Below, in pieces: positions 24,967-32,088 of a stretch of 39,726 nucleotides of DNA; the first letter of the stretch is position 1; each line of letters opens with the position of its first letter. The notes under the pieces were generated by a model, which made no database searches, was not told where the DNA came from, and was given only the letters and a program-made list of their open reading frames with translations. The stretch is from assembly GCA_964389805.1 (NCBI GenBank), contig CAYMFU010000192.1, forward strand, positions 1-39,726, in the 5' to 3' direction. Source of the DNA: JAGTVG01 sp964389805. Its GTDB lineage: Bacteria; Bacteroidota; Bacteroidia; Cytophagales; Cyclobacteriaceae. A program made the translations under genes and the position numbers.

Positions 24967-25827
24967 ATGAAAACAACAAGAAGAGATTTTTTAATCAAAA
25001 GTAGCCTGGCTTTAGGTTCAGCATCCTTAATTAGCCCTTTAAGCTACGGATATGATCTGAAAAATATAAATGAAGTAGAGTCTTTTGGATTTCAGGTCTG
25101 GACAATCAGAAAAAAATTGATTGAGGATTTCCCCGGTACCTTAAAAATGATGGCTGATTTGGGTTATAAAGAAGTTGAGATGTGCTCTCCTTTGGGATAT
25201 TCAATGGCGGGATTTAAACCTCTCAATGAAATGAGTGGCACAGAAATGCGTAAAATCATTGATGATACAGGGCTTAAATGTACAAGTTCACACTTCACGA
25301 TGGGTGAATTAAGAGATAGTCTTGATAATAGAATAGAATGGACATTGCAGATGGGCTTTAAGCAGATTATACTTTCAAGCTTTGGACTACCAAAGGACGC
25401 CTCTATTGATGACTTCCGTAGAGCAGCCGATGAACTTAATAAGATTGGTGAGAAAACTATGGCAGCTGGGATCCAGGCTGGATTCCACAATCACCATGGT
25501 GAATTTGAAAAAAGAGGTAATGTATTAATATACGACGCCCTTCTTGATGAGTTGGATCCGGATCTCGTAAAAATGCAGTTCCAGGTAGCAGTAGTTAATA
25601 TTGGATACAATGCCTCAGATTACTTCCGCAAATATCCTGGCCGTTTTATTTCAGCTCACATGACTGACTGGTCAAAACGAGAGGAGAAATCTGTTCCGGT
25701 CGGACAGGGAATTATAGACTGGAAAGATTTTTTTAAGGCTGCACAGGCAAGTGGGGTAAAAAATGTTTTCGTTGAGCAATCGCCTGACATGTTTGAGGAT
25801 AGTGCTAAGTTCTTATCCAATCTCTAA
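24967..25827 (+). CDS. Tat-exported TIM-barrel isomerase-like protein, altered metal site
   Basis: AP_endonuc_2/xylose-isomerase-like TIM barrel of 286 residues with a twin-arginine signal (MKTTRRDFLIKSSLALGSAS). Expected ligands include H/E in FHNHHGEF (173-180), H231 and D234 in SAHMTDW and E270 in VFVEQSPD. At the strand where relatives such as IolE-like enzymes have M-Q-L-D (metal-binding Asp), this protein has M-Q-F-Q206, so one ligand seems replaced by Gln. The family member may use fewer ligands or have a different reaction. The stop is two bases from the fucosidase ATG, a tight operon with GH29 and GH97, suggesting action on sugars they release in the periplasm. Confidence 0.87.
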   Translation: MKTTRRDFLIKSSLALGSASLISPLSYGYDLKNINEVESFGFQVWTIRKKLIEDFPGTLKMMADLGYKEVEMCSPLGYSMAGFKPLNEMSGTEMRKIIDDTGLKCTSSHFTMGELRDSLDNRIEWTLQMGFKQIILSSFGLPKDASIDDFRRAADELNKIGEKTMAAGIQAGFHNHHGEFEKRGNVLIYDALLDELDPDLVKMQFQVAVVNIGYNASDYFRKYPGRFISAHMTDWSKREEKSVPVGQGIIDWKDFFKAAQASGVKNVFVEQSPDMFEDSAKFLSNL

Positions 25828-25829
25828 AA

Positions 25830-26834
25830 ATGAAAAAGATGAAAACATTTTCAAAACTATTCACCCTTATATCACTTCTGGCTTGTACAACTACAGTTGC
25901 TCAACCTATTAACAGTAGCGGGCGGAATCTGGAGACACTTCAGGGTGAGTTTCTGAGTTGGAAGTTTGGCATGTTCATCCATTATAATATGGGAACTTAT
26001 GCAGGAGTCGAATGGGCTGACGGCAAAGAAGATCCACTTATTTTTAATCCCACTAATTTGGATTGTGAACAATGGGCAGATGCAGCCGCATCTGCAAAAA
26101 TGAAATATGCTATACTAACGGTAAAGCATACCGGGGGATGGTGCCTATGGAATAGTGCCTATACTGATCATGATGTGGCGATGTTTAAAAACTACAAAGA
26201 AGGGGAAGGTGACATTGTAAAAGAATTTACAGAAGCCTTTCGAAGTAGAGGGCTTAAAGTCGGATTATATTACTGTTTCCCTTTACATGATCCTAAATGG
26301 GCACAGTACAGTACATTACCAGTTGACAATTATGAAAAAGGCACAGCCGATGCGCTAAATTTTATAAAGGGACAATTCAAAGAATTATTGACCAACTATG
26401 GTAAAATTGATATTCTATGGGTTGATCAATACGCTTCTCTTCATGGTGGTCTAAAATTAGGCGACTGGCTTTTGGTTAAAAGTTATATTCATTCATTGCA
26501 GCCCGATTGCATTGTAATTGCAAATAACTCAAAAAATTTTGATTATACAGATATCGCCGGCTATGAATATCCATGGAGCAAGACTTTGCCTCCCGATGGG
26601 AATACCAAACCCTCAGAGGTTTGCGATAAACTTCAAAATGGTTGGTTTTCAAGTGTCCCTTTAGGAGAAGATTCTGATCCAATAATCGATGCTGGCTACA
26701 TAGTTAATAAAATGCTTATCCCAATGAATGCCAGGCATTCAACTTACTTGCTAAATTGTGCTCCAAATGATAGAGGATTACTCCCTGAATCAGTAGTCCG
26801 GATTCTAAAAGAAGTTGGAGAAATGTGGAAATAA
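25830..26834 (+). CDS. Compact GH29 alpha-L-fucosidase-like lipoprotein
   Basis: Catalytic (beta/alpha)8 domain of GH29. GMFIHYNMGTYAGVEW (about 48-63), YAILTVKHTGGWCLWNSAYTDHDV, GLKVGLYYCF, and the nucleophile in IDILWVD199QY. Canonical enzymes read KHHDGFCLW at the second motif; this one reads KHTGGWCLW, so one sugar-contacting His is Thr. Length is 334 residues against about 450-600 for typical enzymes, because the C-terminal beta-sandwich is missing; the frame ends normally, not by an obvious break. The signal LISLLAC19TTT fits a lipoprotein, with a possible Sec site after VAQ. In an operon between a Tat TIM-barrel gene and GH97. It may have a changed specificity, for example on a substituted fucose or galactose. 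Confidence 0.82.
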   Translation: MKKMKTFSKLFTLISLLACTTTVAQPINSSGRNLETLQGEFLSWKFGMFIHYNMGTYAGVEWADGKEDPLIFNPTNLDCEQWADAAASAKMKYAILTVKHTGGWCLWNSAYTDHDVAMFKNYKEGEGDIVKEFTEAFRSRGLKVGLYYCFPLHDPKWAQYSTLPVDNYEKGTADALNFIKGQFKELLTNYGKIDILWVDQYASLHGGLKLGDWLLVKSYIHSLQPDCIVIANNSKNFDYTDIAGYEYPWSKTLPPDGNTKPSEVCDKLQNGWFSSVPLGEDSDPIIDAGYIVNKMLIPMNARHSTYLLNCAPNDRGLLPESVVRILKEVGEMWK

Positions 26835-26859
26835 AGCAAGATAAATAATAGAATTAATA

Positions 26860-28842
26860 ATGATCCGAACCTTAATGACAGGAATATCGAAGAAATTAGT
26901 TTACTTCAGCATAAATCTAATATTCTCAATTGGCTTATATGCCGAAGAATTTGTCGTTCTGTCTCCGGATAATCAATTGAGAATCAACTTGCAGATTGAT
27001 AAAAATATTAGCTTCAGAGCCTTTTATCAAAATAAGCTTTTGTTTGAGGTAAATGATATTTTCCTGCACATAAAAAATGGCGAAATTCTCGGGAATAACA
27101 CAAGAGTAATCAAAATTCAAGAGACGGAAATTAATGATTTGATAAAACCGGTTATAAAAGAAAAAAAGTCTGAGATAAAGAATCATTGCAATGAACTGAC
27201 CCTATGGCTTCAAGGAGATTTTGGACTTTTCTTCCGGGTTTATGACAACGGTATCGCCTACCGTTTTTTTACAGAAAAAGAATCTGCAATAACAATTGAA
27301 AATGAATATCTGGAATTACAAAACCCGGAAAATGATTCCGTATGGTTTCAAAGTTCAAAAACTTTTAATTCATCTTATGAAACACCTTATGAGAAAGAAC
27401 TAATAAGTAATATTAGCAATGGCAAGCTTTGTAACTTACCATTTCTAATTATGAAAGAAAATGGACAGAGAATATTAATTGCAGAATCAGACCTGACTTC
27501 ATATCCGGGATTATGGATAGAAGGCACCGGAAAAAAGAAAATAATTTTTACGCATCCCAAACATCCGGAAACATATATTGAAAGCAAGAACCTCTATGGA
27601 TACCATCAGGTTAAAACAACTAAGTATTTCATTGCTCAAACTAATGGCAAAAGAGCGTTCCCCTGGCGCATTTTCGCTTTTGCCAAAAATGATGCGGAAT
27701 TGCTGACGAATGATTTGGTTTATATCCTTGCTCCGGAACAAAAAATAGCAGAAACCGACTGGATAAAACCTGGTGTTGTAGCATTCGACTGGTGGGGGCG
27801 ACGGAATATTTTCGGAGTAGATTTTGAAGCTGGTGTGAATACGGAAACAGCTAAATACTTTATTGATTTTTGCGCTAAATATAGTTTCCAATATTTCCTT
27901 TTTGATGATGGCTGGTCACCTCTACACGATATATTAAATCCCGTTAAAGAATTAAATATGGAGGAGATATCCTCGTATGCCAATGAAAAGGGAGTTGATC
28001 TAATGCTTTGGGTACATTGGTACGGTTTGAAAAAAAATATGGAAAGCGCCTTAGATCTTTTTCAAAAATGGGGCATAAAAGGAATAAAGGTCGATTTTAT
28101 GAATCGTGATGATCAGGAAATGGTTACCTTCTATGAGAAAGTGGCATTTGAATGCGCGAAAAGAGAGATGGTCGTAAACTTCCATGGGGCTTATAAACCG
28201 GCAGGTTTACGAAGAGCCTATCCTAATGTACTCACAAGAGAAGCCCTTATTGAATTTGAATATAACGGGATGAATAAAAATGATAATCCAATACATCATA
28301 ATTTGTTGCCCTACATTCGATTAGTTACAGGCCCTATGGATTACATTCCGGCAACTATGCGAAATGCAACCAAATCTAATCATCGAATAATAGGAGACTA
28401 TCCAATGGGACAAGGAACAAGAGCACATGCAATAGCATTGTTCGTGATTTTAAGTAGTTCTATGACTATGCTGCCTGATAGTCCTTCAGATTATTACTCA
28501 GAAAAAGAGAGTACTGATTTTATCTCTAAAATACCGGTAGAATGGGATCAAATAAAGGTGCTTCATGCTAAAATTGGAGAACATACCGCTTTAGCCAGAC
28601 GGAAGGGTAAAACCTGGTATGTAGCAGCGATTACGAATTGGAAGAATAAAAAGATGGACATTGACCTTAGCTTCCTGGAAAATAAAGAATATAAATTAGA
28701 GTTCATTGAAGATGGCCTCAATGCGGATATACGAGCAGAGGACTATGTTTTGGAAGAGGAAATTGTCACAAATTCTCATATATTGAATATTAATATGGCT
28801 TCCGGAGGAGGTTGGATTGGGAGGCTAAGTCTTATTGATTAA
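26860..28842 (+). CDS. GH97, retaining alpha-galactosidase-type
   Basis: Three-part GH97: N-terminal beta-sandwich (about 30-290), catalytic barrel (about 300-560) and C-terminal sandwich to 660. A Sec-type signal ends near GLYA. In IKGIKVD412FMNRDDQ the Asp occupies the nucleophile place of retaining GH97 alpha-galactosidases (close to D415 of BtGH97b), in contrast to inverting SusB-type alpha-glucosidases that use glutamates. VVNFHGAYKPAGLRRAYPNVLTRE461ALIEFEYN holds the candidate acid/base region, and GPMDYIPATM is typical. Only 25 bp after GH29, so co-transcribed. Most likely releases alpha-galactosyl (or beta-L-arabinosyl-like) ends from the glycan attacked by its neighbours. Calcium-binding residues were not checked individually. 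Confidence 0.92.
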   Translation: MIRTLMTGISKKLVYFSINLIFSIGLYAEEFVVLSPDNQLRINLQIDKNISFRAFYQNKLLFEVNDIFLHIKNGEILGNNTRVIKIQETEINDLIKPVIKEKKSEIKNHCNELTLWLQGDFGLFFRVYDNGIAYRFFTEKESAITIENEYLELQNPENDSVWFQSSKTFNSSYETPYEKELISNISNGKLCNLPFLIMKENGQRILIAESDLTSYPGLWIEGTGKKKIIFTHPKHPETYIESKNLYGYHQVKTTKYFIAQTNGKRAFPWRIFAFAKNDAELLTNDLVYILAPEQKIAETDWIKPGVVAFDWWGRRNIFGVDFEAGVNTETAKYFIDFCAKYSFQYFLFDDGWSPLHDILNPVKELNMEEISSYANEKGVDLMLWVHWYGLKKNMESALDLFQKWGIKGIKVDFMNRDDQEMVTFYEKVAFECAKREMVVNFHGAYKPAGLRRAYPNVLTREALIEFEYNGMNKNDNPIHHNLLPYIRLVTGPMDYIPATMRNATKSNHRIIGDYPMGQGTRAHAIALFVILSSSMTMLPDSPSDYYSEKESTDFISKIPVEWDQIKVLHAKIGEHTALARRKGKTWYVAAITNWKNKKMDIDLSFLENKEYKLEFIEDGLNADIRAEDYVLEEEIVTNSHILNINMASGGGWIGRLSLID

Positions 28843-28884
28843 TTAACAACAACGTAAAGAAAGACTTGATTACAATTGGCAATA

Positions 28885-29877
28885 ATGAAAGCAATAATAT
28901 ATACAAATTATGGATCGCCAGATGTTTTACATCTTAAGGAAGTAGAAACACCTATTCCTGGGAATTCTGATGTCCTGGTAAAGGTAATGGCCAGCACCGT
29001 TAACCGTACGGATTGTGCAAATCTAACTGCAAAACCATTTATAATGAGATTTGGGCTAGGTCTGCTCAAACCTAAAAATCCAATTCCCGGGACTGAATTT
29101 GCAGGAGAAGTTGAGGCTGTTGGCAAGTCCGTAACATCTTTCAAGGCAGGAGATAAAGTTTTCGGATTTGATGACAGTGTCTTAAGTTCTTATGCCGAGT
29201 ACCTGACAATCTCAGAAGATAAAGGATTAACTATCATGCCAGTCGATTATACCTATGAACAAGCTGCTGCAAGTTCTGAAGGTACACACTATGCTTATAA
29301 TTTTATCAATAAGGTGGACATGAAACCAGGACGGAAAGTACTCGTTAATGGCGCATCCGGAGGCATTGGCTCCGCTGCTGTTCAGCTTTTAAAATACTAT
29401 GGCGCTGAAATAACTGCAGTGTGTAATACGAAAAACGTCGAACTGGTAAAATCATTAGGAGCAAGCAGGGTGATTGACTATTTAATGGAAGATTTTACAA
29501 AGGATAATCAAAGATATGACTATGTTTTCGATACGGTCGGAAAGAGTTCATTTGGCAAATGCAAATCTTTACTTAAACCTGGCGGTGTATATATCTCCTC
29601 GGAATTAGGCTGGATGGCGCAGAATCTATTCTACGCACTTGTAACAGCAATGTTTGGAAGCATGCCAGGACAAAAAAGTAAAAAAGTCAAATTTCCATAT
29701 CCCCCAAACATAAAGCGAAGTGTTCTGTTTGTTAAGAAACTTATGGAACAAGGTAAATTCAAAGCAGTGATAGATAGAACATATCCACTGGCTAAAATTG
29801 CTGATGCATTTGCTTATGTGCTAAAAGGGCAAAAAACAGGAAATGTCGTAATCAGAATTAAGGATGATGCGCAATAA
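28885..29877 (+). CDS. Zinc-free MDR oxidoreductase, copy 3
   Basis: MDR reductase with IPGTEFAGEVEAVG (67-80), FKAGDKVFG, NADPH loop NGASGGIGSAAVQLLK (155-170), and SLGASRVIDY. I choose the ATG at 28885 (MKAIIYTNYGSPDVL), matching the other copies; a TTG at 28876 would only add MAI. 330 residues. A hydrophobic stretch, LFYALVTAMFGSMPG (about 250), is present as in many quinone-reductase-like members. It follows GH97 by 42 bp and precedes copy 4 by 23 bp, so it may be read together with the carbohydrate genes upstream. Confidence 0.9.
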   Translation: MKAIIYTNYGSPDVLHLKEVETPIPGNSDVLVKVMASTVNRTDCANLTAKPFIMRFGLGLLKPKNPIPGTEFAGEVEAVGKSVTSFKAGDKVFGFDDSVLSSYAEYLTISEDKGLTIMPVDYTYEQAAASSEGTHYAYNFINKVDMKPGRKVLVNGASGGIGSAAVQLLKYYGAEITAVCNTKNVELVKSLGASRVIDYLMEDFTKDNQRYDYVFDTVGKSSFGKCKSLLKPGGVYISSELGWMAQNLFYALVTAMFGSMPGQKSKKVKFPYPPNIKRSVLFVKKLMEQGKFKAVIDRTYPLAKIADAFAYVLKGQKTGNVVIRIKDDAQ

Positions 29878-29900
29878 AATTATTTGATCTTTTAAATGAA

Positions 29901-30869
29901 ATGAAAGCAGTCATATATCGAGAATATGGACCACCCGAGGGTATGGGCTTAGAGGAAATTCCGAAACCAATTCCAAAAGAGAATGAGGTTTTAGTTAAGG
30001 TGAAGGCTGTATCTGTGAATTCATGGGATTGGGATCTTTTAAGGGGTGAACCCATATTGATTCGAATGTGGGGCCTATTAAAACCACGATATCATATATT
30101 AGGCTCTGATATAGCCGGTGTGGTAGAAGAAGTCGGCTACAAAGTGAAAAATCTTAAACCAGGTGATCATGTCTTTGGTGATCTTTCGGTATGCGGATGG
30201 GGTGGGTTTGCAGAATATGTCTGTGCCCCTGAAAATGCTCTGGCCTTGAAACCGGCCAACATGACTTTTGAACAAGCCGCCTCCATTCCACAGGCTGGCG
30301 TATTGGCTTATCAGGGACTTTTTGACTACGGGAATATTAAGACTGATAAAAAGATCCTGATCAACGGTGCGGGTGGAGGTGTGGGTACATTCGCGATACA
30401 GATTGCAAAATCAATTGGAGCTGAGGTTACAGGGGTAGACAGTCATAGCAAATTAGAGATGTTAAAAAAGCTCGGCGCTGATCATGTGATTGACTATAAA
30501 AAGGAAGATTATACAAAAAACGGAAAGCATTATGACCTGATTCTTGATAATGTCGCAAACCGATCTATATTTGATTACAAGCGAGCACTAAATAAAAATG
30601 GCGTTTTTGTTATGGTAGGTGGATCTATGTCCACAATATTACAGGCAATGCTTTTCAGCCATTTGATTTCTGCCTTTGGTACTAGAAAATTTAGAATTCT
30701 TGCACACAAAACCAATAAAGACCTGGAATCTCTAAAAACACTTTTTAATTCAGGTGCGTTTACACCCGTTCTTGAAAAATTCTATCCTCTATCAGAAACC
30801 GCTGAAGCCATGAGACTCCTCGGAGATGGGAAGGTTAAGGGAAAGGTTGTTATTTCAAATGGATTGTAA
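29901..30869 (+). CDS. Zinc-free MDR oxidoreductase, copy 4
   Basis: MDR reductase most like copy 1: LGSDIAGVVEEVG (68-80), LKPGDHVFGDLSVCGWGGFAEYVCAPENALALKP matches the copy 1 stretch FGDLAEFGFGTFAEYVTAPERALMLKP, and the NADPH loop is NGAGGGVGTFAIQIAK (155-170) with KLGADHVIDY. 322 residues. Of two overlapping ATGs only 29901 is in frame (the one at 29895 reaches a stop after two codons). Last gene of this run; an AT-only hairpin region follows. Natural substrate unknown. Confidence 0.9.
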   Translation: MKAVIYREYGPPEGMGLEEIPKPIPKENEVLVKVKAVSVNSWDWDLLRGEPILIRMWGLLKPRYHILGSDIAGVVEEVGYKVKNLKPGDHVFGDLSVCGWGGFAEYVCAPENALALKPANMTFEQAASIPQAGVLAYQGLFDYGNIKTDKKILINGAGGGVGTFAIQIAKSIGAEVTGVDSHSKLEMLKKLGADHVIDYKKEDYTKNGKHYDLILDNVANRSIFDYKRALNKNGVFVMVGGSMSTILQAMLFSHLISAFGTRKFRILAHKTNKDLESLKTLFNSGAFTPVLEKFYPLSETAEAMRLLGDGKVKGKVVISNGL

Positions 30870-30917
30870 TTTTGAAATTATTTAACACAGGTATCTTCCA
30901 GGAATACCCAACATTTT

Positions 30918-30949
30918 ATATATATTATCAATTTTTAGATAATATATAT
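30918..30949. repeat. Perfect 12-bp AT-rich inverted repeat
   Basis: ATATATATTATC (30918-30929) and GATAATATATAT (30938-30949) are exact inverted copies with an 8-nt AATTTTTA loop, 48 bp after the stop of the last MDR gene. It could be a weak bidirectional terminator, an mRNA 3' stem or a protein-binding palindrome. AT-only stems are poor terminators. Confidence 0.5.
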
Positions 30950-31041
30950 TATGATTTATCCATAATCCTGAATAGAAAATAAGGGATCAGGAATTTCAAT
31001 AAAGGATTGACAAGAATTTGTTTAATATAAATCAAGATACA

Positions 31042-31368
31042 ATGGCTTACAGTGATTATTTGGTTGAACGCGTACGACAACGATTATCTTCATCAAATAT
31101 AACAGAAGAAAAGAAAATGATGGGTGGTTATGTTTTTATGGTCAACAAAAAGATGTGCGTGGGAATTGATGTTGATAAAACAACCGGGAATGACCGTTTG
31201 ATGGTAAGAGTAGGTAAAATTCCCTATAAAAAGCTCCTTTTCAGGAAAGGAAGCCGACAGATGGACTTCACTGGAAAAGTAATGCGGGGATTCCTGTTTA
31301 TAAATCCGGAAGGATTCGATTCAGATGAAGACCTTGACTTCTGGATCGAAGGCCCTGGAATTCAATAA
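31042..31368 (+). CDS. TfoX N-terminal domain protein
   Basis: A 108-residue protein made only of the TfoX/Sxy N-terminal domain. Typical: MAYSDYLVERVRQRL, then EEKKMMGGYVFMVNKKMCVGI and the closing MDFTGKVMRGFLFINPEG. The chosen start is ATG 31042; the frame opens at a TTG at 31018 with no extra homology. Full TfoX proteins regulate competence, but stand-alone N-domains are frequent in Bacteroidota and their function is unsettled. Monocistronic by its gaps. Confidence 0.87.
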   Translation: MAYSDYLVERVRQRLSSSNITEEKKMMGGYVFMVNKKMCVGIDVDKTTGNDRLMVRVGKIPYKKLLFRKGSRQMDFTGKVMRGFLFINPEGFDSDEDLDFWIEGPGIQ

Positions 31369-31560
31369 AGAAATTTAAGTTTCGCTGATATACATGCGTC
31401 TTGAACGAAGATATGCGATCCGCTATTTTGATCCGTTTCATAAAATATGGAAAGAAGGCTTCTGAACTGTACAGAAAATGATGATAAATCATTATGAGAA
31501 AGTTTATTAAATATTATCTTGAGTTAAGATTATAAATCACTATAAATTAAACAGATCCTG

Positions 31561-32013
31561 ATGAAAGACGCATTATTATTATCAATAACTCTTTTCGCCT
31601 TGTTGATATCCTGTAATAAAACAAGGCCCGAAGGCGATATTGAAAGGTGGAAGCAAGAGATAGTGAATACCGAAAAGGAATTTGCTGAAATGGCCAGGAA
31701 GGAAGGAATACCAAAAGCTTTCATAACCTATGCCGATGACAATGCGGTTATTATGAGAAATAATACGCTGATCATAGGGAAGGAATCCCTCAAGTCAAGC
31801 TTTGGAAAACAGGACGAAAGATCAGGAAGTGTAAGTTTGACCTGGGTTCCTGATTTTGTAGATGTATCATCCTCCGGCGATCTTGGATACACTTATGGAA
31901 AGTACCAATACTCAGTTACTGATTCTCTTGGTAACGTGGCATTAGATTCCGGAATTTTCCATACGGTATGGAAAAGACAATCAGATGACTCCTGGCAATT
32001 TGTTTGGGATTGA
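31561..32013 (+). CDS. DUF4440/NTF2-fold lipoprotein
   Basis: A 150-residue exported lipoprotein (MKDALLLSITLFALLISC18) with a SnoaL/DUF4440-like domain: EIVNTEKEFAEMARKEGIPKAFITYADDNAVIMRN near the N-terminus and the closing DSGIFHTVWKRQSDDSWQFVWD. The fold binds small ligands or polypeptides; no enzyme residues can be named. It faces the regulator gene tail-to-tail, with 75 bp between. Confidence 0.85.
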   Translation: MKDALLLSITLFALLISCNKTRPEGDIERWKQEIVNTEKEFAEMARKEGIPKAFITYADDNAVIMRNNTLIIGKESLKSSFGKQDERSGSVSLTWVPDFVDVSSSGDLGYTYGKYQYSVTDSLGNVALDSGIFHTVWKRQSDDSWQFVWD

Positions 32014-32047
32014 GGAAATATTTTAAGTTAAGTATTATGATATTTCC
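32014..32047. terminator. Candidate shared hairpin between convergent genes
   Basis: GGAAATAT (32014-32021) and ATATTTCC (32040-32047) make an 8-bp stem with an 18-nt loop, directly at the end of the DUF4440 gene and 42 bp before the 3' end of the minus-strand regulator. No run of Ts follows closely on either strand. Weak terminator candidate. Confidence 0.3.
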
Positions 32048-32088
32048 AGACAAAAAGTGTTTTATATACTTACCTGTTTGCCCTGACT

